Below, piece by piece: positions 47,008 to 55,307 of a stretch of 64,000 bases of DNA. The stretch spans positions 1,860,001-1,924,000 of the forward strand of contig OY969556.1 in assembly GCA_963701015.1 (NCBI GenBank), read 5' to 3'. The stretch's first letter is position 1, and the number at the start of each line of letters is the position of its first letter. Below the pieces are notes generated by a model that saw nothing but the letters and a program-made list of their open reading frames with translations, made no database searches and was not told where the DNA came from. Position numbers and translations under genes: made by a program. Source of the stretch: MFD09286-c1 sp963701015 (GTDB lineage Bacteria > Bacteroidota > Bacteroidia > Bacteroidales > DTGW01).

Positions 47008-47156
47008 TAATTCTACTTTAACAGATTCGAAAACTAAACTGTTTTTACCCTTAATCCCTAAAGGGAACAGTTTGATTTTCAGCTTTCACCCTTTAGGGTT
47101 TGGGGTAAATAAAGCTGAAAATAATTGAAGACAGTTAATGTGTTAAAGTAGAATTA
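47008..47156 (+). mobile_element. MITE-like element, copy 2
   Basis: 149 bp bounded by terminal inverted repeats TAATTCTACTTTAACAG and TGTTAAAGTAGAATTA. Inside are two hairpins, AAACTGTT...AACAGTTT and TTTTCAGCTTT...AAAGCTGAAAA. It closely matches copy 3 at 53332 and, inverted, copy 1 at 42558. It lies 10 bp after the DUF2062 gene. Confidence 0.9.
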
Positions 47157-47241
47157 ATATTTTAATCCTTTGTAAAACTTAATATTAAATTAATAATAGC
47201 TTAATATTCGGATTGTATTTTTATGTACAATTATTATTGCA

Positions 47242-47382
47242 ATGGAAAGATTAATTAAATTTCTGAAGAAGAAAATAAAAAAATATAGCGAAGATATAGC
47301 CTATATGATTGTTATTGGTATTCCCTTTTTTATATTGGTGCTTTACCTGGGCAAATACTTAAATTTATCGGAGTTGTATTAA
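47242..47382 (+). CDS. 46-residue single-span membrane peptide
   Basis: A short frame from ATG 47242 reads MERLIKFLKKKIKKYSEDIA and then IPFFILVLYLGKYLNLSELY. A basic amphipathic N-terminus precedes one hydrophobic segment (about 21-37), so it should be a small inner-membrane peptide. It is followed by a good terminator at 47464, and preceded by the MITE element by 85 bp. Coding is plausible but unproven; homologues would settle it. Confidence 0.5.
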   Translation: MERLIKFLKKKIKKYSEDIAYMIVIGIPFFILVLYLGKYLNLSELY

Positions 47383-47463
47383 GGTTTTTGTTGGTTAGTA
47401 AAAGTATTTAGTTGTAATTCATAATTGTTTTGCACATTATATTTGATGGTTAGTTTGATGGTT

Positions 47464-47497
47464 AAATCGTGGTTATTATTAATCACGATTTTTTTTA
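47464..47497 (+). terminator. Rho-independent terminator
   Basis: Stem AAATCGTG / CACGATTT (47464-47471 and 47484-47491), which extends inward through GTTA/TAAT, followed by eight T residues. It ends the transcript of the small membrane peptide and insulates the eutBC unit. Confidence 0.85.
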
Positions 47498-47501
47498 ATT
47501 A

Positions 47502-47529
47502 TTTGATATCCTCAATTCGTTTATATTTG
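47502..47529 (+). promoter_or_regulatory. Predicted eutBC promoter
   Basis: TTTG (47502-47505) and TATATTTG followed by C (47522-47529) match the Bacteroidota -33/-7 elements; the spacing of 16 nt is slightly short. The eutB ATG lies 20 nt downstream. Confidence 0.55.
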
Positions 47530-47549
47530 CATTAAAGCATACTATTTTC

Positions 47550-48923
47550 ATGTTTAAAACTTCAATCGGGAATATTAATTATACCTTTAAAAGTTTAAAG
47601 GATTTAATGGCTAAAGCTACACCATTACGAAGTGGTGATGAACTGGCCGGAATTGCTGCTGAAAATGAAACAGAAAGAGTAGCTGCTCAAATGGTTTTAT
47701 CGGACCTGCCATTAACTATTTTCCTGAATGAACAGGTTATTGCTTATGAACGCGATGAAATTACCCGGTTAATTATTGACACACACAATGCCGTTGCTTT
47801 TTCTGAAATAGCTCACTTTACAGTTGGAGGTTTTCGTGAATTTTTACTTGAATATACAACTACTTCAAAGGTATTAACAAGGATTGCACCCGGAATAACT
47901 CCTGAAATGGCTGCTGCAGTTTGTAAAATTATGCGTAACCAGGATTTAATTTCAGTTGCTTCTAAATGTTCTGTAGTCACCAAATTCAGGAATACATTGG
48001 GTTTAGTGAACAGGCTTTCAACTCGGTTGCAACCCAATCATCCCACAGATAATCCTAAAGGAATTGCAGCCTCCATACTCGATGGCTTGCTTATGGGAAG
48101 TGGTGATGCTGTTATAGGAATTAACCCTGCTTCCGATAATCTTTCCAATACAATTGAATTGTTGAAGATGCTCAATAATATTATTACCGGCTTAAAAATT
48201 CCAACCCAATCATGTATATTATCACATATAACCTCAACACTGCAAGCCATTGAAAAAAAAGCACCTGTTGATTTATGTTTTCAATCCATAGGTGGAACTG
48301 AAAAAACCAACGCATCATTTGGTATTACCTTATCATTAATTCAGGAAGCCTATGAAGCTACCTTATCTTTAAACCGTGGTGCCATAGGTAAAAATGTAAT
48401 GTACTTCGAAACTGGCCAGGGTAGTTCGCTTTCGGCCAATGCCAATGAAGGGGTTGATCAGCAAACCTGTGAAGCCAGGGCTTATGCAGTTGCAAGGCAT
48501 TTTTCACCTTTGCTTGTAAATACAGTCGTTGGTTTTATTGGTCCTGAGTATTTATATAATGGGAAACAAATTATACGTGCCGGCCTCGAAGACCATTTTT
48601 GTGGTAAATTACTTGGTTTGCCAATGGGCTGCGATGTTTGTTATACCAACCATGCCGATGCCGATGAGGATGATATGGATAATTTGCTTACTTTACTTTC
48701 CGTAGCAGGCTGCAATTATATTATGGGTGTTCCCGGAGCAGATGATATAATGCTGAATTATCAAAGCACTTCATTCCACGACGCTTTATATATTCGAAAT
48801 GTATTGCATAAAAAACCTGCTCCTGAATTTGAAGAATGGCTGAATAGTTTTGGATTGATAAATAATAAAGGGGAATTGCAAAAAGTATCGAATGAAAGAT
48901 TTATTAAAATGCTGGCTTTATGA
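47550..48923 (+). CDS. eutB: Ethanolamine ammonia-lyase large subunit EutB
   Basis: A 457-residue protein collinear with EutB: LMAKATPLRSGDELAGIAAENE at the start, the MRNQDLISVASKC segment, HPTDNPKGIAASILDGLLMGSGDAVIGINPASD, and ETGQGSSLSANANEGVDQQT. It forms the TIM-barrel catalytic subunit that, with EutC and adenosylcobalamin, converts ethanolamine to acetaldehyde and ammonia. Only eutC follows, with a 4-bp overlap; no microcompartment, EutA reactivase or EutG/EutE gene is in the window. Confidence 0.97.
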   Translation: MFKTSIGNINYTFKSLKDLMAKATPLRSGDELAGIAAENETERVAAQMVLSDLPLTIFLNEQVIAYERDEITRLIIDTHNAVAFSEIAHFTVGGFREFLLEYTTTSKVLTRIAPGITPEMAAAVCKIMRNQDLISVASKCSVVTKFRNTLGLVNRLSTRLQPNHPTDNPKGIAASILDGLLMGSGDAVIGINPASDNLSNTIELLKMLNNIITGLKIPTQSCILSHITSTLQAIEKKAPVDLCFQSIGGTEKTNASFGITLSLIQEAYEATLSLNRGAIGKNVMYFETGQGSSLSANANEGVDQQTCEARAYAVARHFSPLLVNTVVGFIGPEYLYNGKQIIRAGLEDHFCGKLLGLPMGCDVCYTNHADADEDDMDNLLTLLSVAGCNYIMGVPGADDIMLNYQSTSFHDALYIRNVLHKKPAPEFEEWLNSFGLINNKGELQKVSNERFIKMLAL

Positions 48924-49666
48924 ACGATGAGGAATTATATAAATCTATGGCTTCAATAACACAGGCCAGAATTAATCTTGGAAATTCAGGAAGTGGAATT
49001 CCTACAAAACATTTATTAAAATTAAAATTAGACCATGCTCTTGCAAAAGATGCCATATATACGAAACTCAATTCAAACCTTCTTCAAAGTAACTTAAAAG
49101 ATATTGGTATAAATTCAATTTTAGTTAAAACAAGGGCTGTTGATCGTGATACTTTTTTGAAGCATCCTGATAGCGGGAGAAAATTGGATAATATTTCAAG
49201 GGATATATTAACAAATTCAGACAAGGAAAACGATATAGATATTATTTTTATTATTGCTGATGGATTAAGTGCTAATGCTATACAAAAACATGCCTTTCTA
49301 TTTATAAGTTATATTCTTCCCGGACTTAAAAAAAATTATGCTATAGATGAAATAGTTATTGTGGAACAAGGCAGGGTTGCAATTTCAGATGAAATTTGTG
49401 AACTGCGCAAGGCTAAACTCAGTATTATATTAATTGGAGAGCGTCCAGGTTTGAGTTCGCCCGACAGCATGGGAATTTATTTAACGTATAATCCCAAAGT
49501 TGGCAATACCGATGAAAAACGTAATTGTATTTCCAACATCAGGATGCTTGGGTTAACTTATGAAATGGCTGCAATTAAACTTAATTATTTAATAAATGAA
49601 AGTTTAAAAAGAAAGTTATCAGGTATAAATTTAAAAGAAGAAAGTTTAAACAATAATTTAACCTGA
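48920..49666 (+). CDS. eutC: Ethanolamine ammonia-lyase small subunit EutC
   Basis: A 248-residue subunit. TQARINLGNSGSGIPTKHLLKLKLDHALAKDA at the start, FIIADGLSANAIQ in the middle and LIGERPGLSSPDSMGIYLTYNPKVGNTDEKRNCISNIR near the end are EutC signatures and contribute to the cobalamin site. The ATG overlaps the eutB stop (ATGA), so the two are translated together and form the holoenzyme. Confidence 0.97.
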   Translation: MNDEELYKSMASITQARINLGNSGSGIPTKHLLKLKLDHALAKDAIYTKLNSNLLQSNLKDIGINSILVKTRAVDRDTFLKHPDSGRKLDNISRDILTNSDKENDIDIIFIIADGLSANAIQKHAFLFISYILPGLKKNYAIDEIVIVEQGRVAISDEICELRKAKLSIILIGERPGLSSPDSMGIYLTYNPKVGNTDEKRNCISNIRMLGLTYEMAAIKLNYLINESLKRKLSGINLKEESLNNNLT

Positions 49667-49715
49667 TTTCATTTACCAATAAGCTTATTTGAGGTATTAT
49701 ACATGATATATAATT

Positions 49716-50108
49716 TTACATTTTTGGTTGCAACATTGTTACCCTGTTGCCTTCTGTATCTATAAATGAAACATATAATCCTATACCCGGTATATCTACT
49801 GGCTCATTAATTACTATACCTCCGGCATTATTTACTTTTTTAATTGATTCACTAATATTGTCAACTGAAATTACAACAGAGGGATGATCAGATGCATCTC
49901 TTCTTGAATAAAAACCACCGTTTATGGCACCAGGCGTTTTAACCATCCCATTTTCATCGGTTTCTGCCGTACTTACAGTAACATAATTACCCATTTCTTC
50001 TCCAAAAAATTTTGGTTTCCATCCAAAAACGCTTGCATAAAATTCAGCCATACGTTTGCTATCTTCAGCCGACATTTCAAAATGAACAACAGGATTCATA
50101 TTCTTCAA
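49716..50108 (-). CDS. VOC-family (glyoxalase-like) protein
   Basis: A 130-residue protein of the vicinal-oxygen-chelate fold. The start PVVHFEMSAEDSKRMAEFYASVFGWKPKFFG and the closing GLYVSFIDTEGNRVTMLQP are typical of small VOC proteins. Metal ligands are only partly clear (H6, E at the end), so it may be an enzyme or a binding protein. There is no functional link with eutBC, with which it converges. Confidence 0.82.
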   Translation of the reverse strand: MKNMNPVVHFEMSAEDSKRMAEFYASVFGWKPKFFGEEMGNYVTVSTAETDENGMVKTPGAINGGFYSRRDASDHPSVVISVDNISESIKKVNNAGGIVINEPVDIPGIGLYVSFIDTEGNRVTMLQPKM

Positions 50109-50233
50109 TTTTTATTAAGTTATAAATTGGTAAAAAACTTTCATTCTTTCAAAAAAGCAATTGACTAAATATTATTTAAAATGTCAATTTAAATTAAAAA
50201 CAACATACGCTATAATTTGTTTATTTTGTTATG

Positions 50234-52570
50234 TTAATTGAATTGTTCTACCGTTTCAATTTTCTTGTTATAGGTAAAAAATGTTTTGCTTAAAATTACT
50301 GTAAACATAAATTTTGTTCCTTTTTCTTCATTTTTAGTTACCCATATATTTCCGCCATTCAATTCGGCAAATTCTTTGCATAGCTTTAAACCCAATCCTG
50401 AGCCTTTTTCGTTCATCAGGCCCGGATTTGTAAACTGGTTTTTACTTTTGAATATATCTTCGAGATTTTTAAATGCAATGCCAATACCGGTATCACTTAC
50501 AACTACAGTAACAAAATTCTTTCCTATTTCACAGTTAATTTTTATTTGTCCACCCGATGGGGTGTATTTTATAGCATTGGATACCAGGTTACGTATAATA
50601 CAGCTTAGTAAATCCGAATCGGTATAAACTTCGAGTGTTTCAGGCAAATCAATAATTAGTTCAATTTCTTTGTAATGAATTATAGTCTCGAACATTTTTA
50701 CCGATTCCATTACAACAGCCTGCAAATAATAATTACCAAATTTCGGGGTTATACGGTTTAACCGCGAACGCGACCAATGCAATAAATTGTCCATTAAATG
50801 AAATGCATTTTTCGACGATTCATCCAGCGCCAGCAATGATTTATGAACTTTATCGGGGGGCATGGTTTTGAAATTCTTTGATAATACTTCTGCCAGGTTT
50901 TGAAACCAATACAAAGGGTTACGCAGTTCATGTGCAATTATTGAAAACAATTTGTCCTTTTCCTGGTTTGCTAAATTCAATTCACTGTTTAGTTTCTCTA
51001 AGGCTTTATTTTGAATTGTTATCTTTCCATTTAATTCTTCAAGTTTGCGGTTTGCTTTTATTTTATGGTAAAACCTGTTATATATAACTAATGAAAGTAG
51101 AATGCTTGATAAAAGTAAAGCTATAATTAAGCCAATAAAAGTGTTTTTACGCTTTATGGTCATTTCTTTTAATTCATTTTCCTTTCGCAAAACCTGGTTT
51201 GCTTTTTCTTTGCGCTCGTTATTATAAGTAATTTGTAATATTTCTAGTTGCCTGTGATTAGCAACATTCAACGAGTTCTTTTCAGTTTCAAAAAGTAATT
51301 CGTGATAATATAAAGCTTTTTTAAAATTACCCAATGCAGCATAACATTTATATAATCCCTGGTAATTGTCGCCGTATAAATCAAACATATCGGTATGTTG
51401 AATACAGCTTAAACTTAATTCGAAATAGGGAAGCGCTTTTTGAGTTGAACCATTGCTTAAATATAAGTTGCCTAATGCCTGGCTCGATTCTGCAATGCCC
51501 ATTTTATAACCTGCATCTTTTGAAATTTCGAATGCTTCATTTAAATATTTACTTGCTTCATTTGGTTTGTTCTGCAATAAATATACTTTTCCCAAATTTG
51601 TTAATGATTTAACCAGTCCCTTTTTATATCCGGTTTGCTGGCATAAATCATACGATTGTTGGAATGCAATTAGGGCGCTATCGGTATTATGCAATTCCAG
51701 ATATGCCTTACCAATATTGTTATATGCCTTAGCTGTTCCATCTAAACTATTCATTATACTTGCAAAATGCAATGCTTTTTTATGAAACGTAAGTGCTTTT
51801 TCGAACTGATCAGTAAGCAGGTATAAACCACCCAATCGGTTGCAAACATCGGCTAATTGCAGTTGGTCATTAACCTTTTCACTTGCTGTATATGCTTCCA
51901 AATAACATTGCAACGCAGCAGTTAAATTACCTTTCCCAATATAATATTTCCCTTCGGTATCTAATGAAAAAGCTATTTGTTTATAATCATGTATTTCACG
52001 TGCAACTTCCAAAGCCTTTATAAAATAAGGCATAGCTTTTTCAAAATTGCCTTTTACCCTGAAGTATTTCCCAATATAATTATAACTAACTGACATTAAC
52101 TGTTTGTCGTTATTTTTTTCAGCTATTGAATTTGCCTCATTAAAAAACAAAATAGAAGTATCATATTGCCCCCAATTATAATAGAGTTTACCTATTTCAA
52201 TTATTGAAAAACATTGAAAATGTTCCTGACCTGAATTTTTGGCCAGCGAGAGCGCCTCATTGTATAATTTAAGTGCAGTTTTGTTGTCGCCCTGGATGCT
52301 TTTTACCTGTGCAAGTAAATCAATTGATTGTACAATATAGTTGTGATTATTTATTTTTTTTGAAATACACAACGCTTCATTAGCCAGTTGAAATGCTTTT
52401 TCGCTCGAATAGCCTATATATAAAGTTGATTGATTTAGTAATGTTTTAATTTTGGCTTCTGAATTTCGTTTTTGCCTTTCTTTCAGGTTTTGAAAAACCA
52501 ATAAGCTGGCAACTATAAATAAAGTGAAGAATATAGTGAGGATAACTATCCATTGTTTTTTATTCCTCAT
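50234..52570 (-). CDS. TPR-containing sensor histidine kinase
   Basis: A 778-residue kinase: an N-terminal anchor (ILTIFFTLFIVASLLVFQ), about nine TPR repeats between 40 and 430 (for example AYNNIGKAYLELHNTDSALIAFQQ), a second span at about 478-500, a coiled coil, HisKA with IIAHELRNPLYWFQNL (His about 547) and a HATPase_c domain with NLVSNAIKYTPSGGQ, VVSDTGIGIAF and GSGLGLKLCKEF. TPR-type kinases of this design are common in Bacteroidota and usually pair with a LuxR-type regulator, here encoded 18 bp upstream. Confidence 0.93.
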   Translation of the reverse strand: MRNKKQWIVILTIFFTLFIVASLLVFQNLKERQKRNSEAKIKTLLNQSTLYIGYSSEKAFQLANEALCISKKINNHNYIVQSIDLLAQVKSIQGDNKTALKLYNEALSLAKNSGQEHFQCFSIIEIGKLYYNWGQYDTSILFFNEANSIAEKNNDKQLMSVSYNYIGKYFRVKGNFEKAMPYFIKALEVAREIHDYKQIAFSLDTEGKYYIGKGNLTAALQCYLEAYTASEKVNDQLQLADVCNRLGGLYLLTDQFEKALTFHKKALHFASIMNSLDGTAKAYNNIGKAYLELHNTDSALIAFQQSYDLCQQTGYKKGLVKSLTNLGKVYLLQNKPNEASKYLNEAFEISKDAGYKMGIAESSQALGNLYLSNGSTQKALPYFELSLSCIQHTDMFDLYGDNYQGLYKCYAALGNFKKALYYHELLFETEKNSLNVANHRQLEILQITYNNERKEKANQVLRKENELKEMTIKRKNTFIGLIIALLLSSILLSLVIYNRFYHKIKANRKLEELNGKITIQNKALEKLNSELNLANQEKDKLFSIIAHELRNPLYWFQNLAEVLSKNFKTMPPDKVHKSLLALDESSKNAFHLMDNLLHWSRSRLNRITPKFGNYYLQAVVMESVKMFETIIHYKEIELIIDLPETLEVYTDSDLLSCIIRNLVSNAIKYTPSGGQIKINCEIGKNFVTVVVSDTGIGIAFKNLEDIFKSKNQFTNPGLMNEKGSGLGLKLCKEFAELNGGNIWVTKNEEKGTKFMFTVILSKTFFTYNKKIETVEQFN

Positions 52571-52588
52571 TTTTATTTCATTTTAGTT

Positions 52589-53239
52589 TTATTGAATAAA
52601 ACCTGCTTGCAAGGCATAACGGGTCAGGTCGGAATTTGTGGCCAGGTTCATTTTTTTTAATATATTGTTGCGATGATTGCTTAATGTATGAATACTAATT
52701 TCAAGTTTTTCAGCAATTTCAGGTTTACGTACGCCGCTTGCCAACAGGCAGAATATTTGAAATTCACGGTCAGTAAGAGATTCATGCGTAATATCAACCT
52801 GCTTTTCAGGAATCGAAATATAATCCGCCATAATTTCAGCTTGCTGTGGCGAAATATATTTTTTTCCTTTTAATACAAATCGCAATATATCTATAACTTT
52901 ATCGGGTTGGGTTTCCTTGTTTATATATGCCGAAGCACCATTGCTTAACATCCGTAGAGCATATACTTCATCTGGGTTCATCGAAAAAATTACAACCGGT
53001 AATTGAGGTAAGGTTATTTTAATTTCTTTTAATACATCCAGTGCATCTTTACCGGGCATTGAAATATCAAGGATAACCAAATTGTAAGTATTGGATTTCA
53101 ATTTTTCCAGAAGTTCCTGACCATTCCGTGCTTCATCAACAATGCTTAAATCATCGGTTGTATCAAAAATTAACTGCAAACCCGTACGCACAACTGCATG
53201 GTCATCGGCAATAATGATACTTTTGGGCAGTATATCCAT
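52589..53239 (-). CDS. NarL/FixJ-type response regulator
   Basis: A 216-residue regulator. The receiver starts SIIIADDHAVVRTGL and has the phospho-acceptor Asp58 in NLVILDISMPGKD; a LuxR-type helix-turn-helix follows (LTDREFQIFCLLASGVRKPEIAEKLEISIHTLSNHRNNILKKM). It is the cognate partner of the TPR kinase 18 bp downstream. Its targets are unknown. A MITE-like element lies 93 bp upstream of its start. Confidence 0.94.
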   Translation of the reverse strand: MDILPKSIIIADDHAVVRTGLQLIFDTTDDLSIVDEARNGQELLEKLKSNTYNLVILDISMPGKDALDVLKEIKITLPQLPVVIFSMNPDEVYALRMLSNGASAYINKETQPDKVIDILRFVLKGKKYISPQQAEIMADYISIPEKQVDITHESLTDREFQIFCLLASGVRKPEIAEKLEISIHTLSNHRNNILKKMNLATNSDLTRYALQAGFIQ

Positions 53240-53331
53240 AAATAAACTTAAATATACAAAGCTACTATTGATGGTACTTATTAATTAAAAGATAAGATTA
53301 AGTAATAGTTAAGAAAATGTAATCAAATTAT

Positions 53332-53481
53332 TAATTCTACTTTAACAGATTCGAAGACCAAACTGTTTTTACCCTTAATCCCTAAAGGGAACAGTTTGGT
53401 TTTCAGATTTCACCCTTTAGGGTTCTGGGGTAAACAAAGCTGAAAATCATAGAAGGCATTTAATCTGTTAAAGTAGAATTA
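53332..53481 (+). mobile_element. MITE-like element, copy 3
   Basis: 150 bp with terminal inverted repeats TAATTCTACTTTAACAG and CTGTTAAAGTAGAATTA. The internal hairpins AAACTGTT...AACAGTTT and TTCAG...CTGAAA are conserved with a few changes. It sits between the DUF3108 gene end and the response-regulator start. Confidence 0.9.
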
Positions 53482-53499
53482 ATTATCAAAACGAAAATT

Positions 53500-54303
53500 T
53501 TATTTTTCATTGTTATACGATAACAGGTCATTAAGTATATATGCTTTAATACTACCTATACGGACATTGGCTTCGAACTGGACAGGAATGTGTTTTTCAT
53601 CACTGGTTAACCAAACTAAAATTTCTTCACCCTTGCTGAATATATCTCCAGGAATGGTTGACACAGCAAGTTTTACACATTCTATGGTTTGGTTTTCAGC
53701 CAATATTATTTTTTCCCTGCCGAGGTATTTTATATAAATGGTATGTATCTCAGTTCCTGATATCACTTTTAATGGAATAATTTCGCCATATTTCGAAGTT
53801 GCAAAATTATGGCTTCGTATAGTATAGCCAGCAGTCAGAAAGTCGAGTGTATTGGTTGTATATTCACACGAATCGTGCTTTAACGGCTTATCATAATCTT
53901 TATAATCGATATAAATTGTTTTTCGTGAACTTTTAAAACTACAGTTTTGGTATGATTCATGTCCATTCTGATTGATCTTAATTTCAAGCCAAAGGGGGTT
54001 CATGGTCTCAGGCTCAATGTAAGTATGAATATTTTCATTCATTGAATATATCATTTCATAACTTTTCAAGCTATTGCCGCTTATATCGAACGAATAAACC
54101 CTGTGGTTTTGTATAAGCTTTTTTGAAGTGGAGTAATAGAATTCCCCGGCAGGAATGTTTATAAATCCTAATTGATAAACTAATTTGTATTTGAAGTTTT
54201 CACTGGGGTTAGTAAAATATTTTGAAGTTTGAGCAAAAGCATATAAGGCGAAACATTGGAATAATGAGAATAAAACAATCCTAACCATTTTTTTTTGAAA
54301 CAA
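53500..54303 (-). CDS. DUF3108 secreted protein
   Basis: A 267-residue protein with signal peptide (VRIVLFSLFQCFALYAFAQ). The mature part has the DUF3108 pattern: FKYKLVYQLGFINIPAGEF, SFDISGNSLKSYEMIYSMNENIHTYIEPETMNPLW, DSCEYTTNTLDFLTAGYTIR and VWLTSDEKHIPVQFEANVRIGSIKA. DUF3108 proteins are periplasmic beta-rich proteins of unknown role in envelope maintenance. It begins 134 bp past the RAYT gene end and is not clearly in an operon. Confidence 0.85.
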   Translation of the reverse strand: MFQKKMVRIVLFSLFQCFALYAFAQTSKYFTNPSENFKYKLVYQLGFINIPAGEFYYSTSKKLIQNHRVYSFDISGNSLKSYEMIYSMNENIHTYIEPETMNPLWLEIKINQNGHESYQNCSFKSSRKTIYIDYKDYDKPLKHDSCEYTTNTLDFLTAGYTIRSHNFATSKYGEIIPLKVISGTEIHTIYIKYLGREKIILAENQTIECVKLAVSTIPGDIFSKGEEILVWLTSDEKHIPVQFEANVRIGSIKAYILNDLLSYNNEK

Positions 54304-54364
54304 AAATGGTATTTACAGTTGAAAAGTAAGTTAAATTATTGCTATGAAATTGTGTCTTTTTTTC

Positions 54365-54433
54365 GCAAAACAGAGGTTCTATCTTTTATAAAGAAGGAAC
54401 CTCGCTCATGGTATGGAAGAACCTCTGTTTTGC
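54365..54433. repeat. Inverted repeat beyond the RAYT gene 3' end (REP-like)
   Basis: Long perfect arms GCAAAACAGAGGTTCT (54365-54380) and AGAACCTCTGTTTTGC (54418-54433), with a further AGGAACCTC inside the loop at about 54393-54401. It starts just after the RAYT stop at 54437. Such palindromes at the end of a RAYT gene are the usual substrate (REP/BIME) or boundary of this transposase type, and this one would also terminate transcription. Confidence 0.75.
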
Positions 54434-54436
54434 AAA

Positions 54437-55153
54437 CTATTCAATCATTATCTCTTTGAGTAATGCTATATCCATTTTTTGGGAGTGAAAGGCAATAAAA
54501 TTATCGGGTGATGAAAACCAATCTTTTACCGATTTAGTTTGCAGCGTTGCTGGTTTGCCCGAAACAATGCCTTCGTAACTACTCCACGGGTATAGCCTAA
54601 AATTTTCACAAATGCCGTGGTTTTGCGGATTAGCATGTATGTAATACACCAGGTTTGCAAAATAGTTTTCGTTGGTAACTTCTTTTCGTTTAAAAGGGTT
54701 TTCGAACAAGCTACCGTGACGGCCTTCTTGTTTGTTAATGGCTTTGGAGTAGCTGGTAAATAGTCGGTGAAAAGCATGGCTTGCACCTAAAAGCTTTGCC
54801 TCTCTGCGATTGCTTAAAAGCTTTGCCTCTTCAAAATAAGTGCTGGTCCTTTCAATATTTCGCCGATGTACAATATTGGTATTAATTGCTTCGCAACTTA
54901 GAGGCAAAGCTTTTTTCCGTTGCTGCTCCGTCAAAGCTTTTTGCCCAGCATCGCACACCTGCACCAGCAAATGAAAATGGTTGGGCAGCAGGCAATACGC
55001 GAAAACATGTACGAATGGTGAAAGATATTCATTTAACCTGCGCATAAAAAAGCGGTAATTTTCTGCCTTGTAAAACAGCTTATCGCCATTGTTGCCACGG
55101 TTAAACACGTGGTAAAATTTCCCGGGTTCAAGTATGTTTTGGAGTTTTTTCAT
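54437..55153 (-). CDS. REP-associated tyrosine transposase (Y1/IS200-like RAYT), intact
   Basis: A 238-residue RAYT. The HuH metal motif LPNHFHLLVQV (His59, His61) and the nucleophilic tyrosine in FTSYSKAINKQEGRHGSLFENPFKR (Tyr135) are present, and the C-terminal part has NLVYYIHANPQNHGI and YPWSSYEGI. RAYTs cut and paste single-stranded palindromic repeats. The gene holds three copies of a 14-mer AAAAGCTTTGCCTC (54789, 54816 and inverted at 54901), at the sites where it differs from short RAYTs. It stands just left of the CRISPR array. A second, truncated copy lies at 60613. Confidence 0.92.
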   Translation of the reverse strand: MKKLQNILEPGKFYHVFNRGNNGDKLFYKAENYRFFMRRLNEYLSPFVHVFAYCLLPNHFHLLVQVCDAGQKALTEQQRKKALPLSCEAINTNIVHRRNIERTSTYFEEAKLLSNRREAKLLGASHAFHRLFTSYSKAINKQEGRHGSLFENPFKRKEVTNENYFANLVYYIHANPQNHGICENFRLYPWSSYEGIVSGKPATLQTKSVKDWFSSPDNFIAFHSQKMDIALLKEIMIE

Positions 55154-55307
55154 GGTTGGTTATATTTTAACTTTTTATTATATATTCTTAGGTTAAATGG
55201 TTACATATAGGTTCTTCATTTTTAAAAAGGTGGAAACTGTAGAGAAATAATTAAACCTGTCTTTTTTATTTTTAAAAGTATAAAATTATATTTGATTAAG
55301 CGTTATG

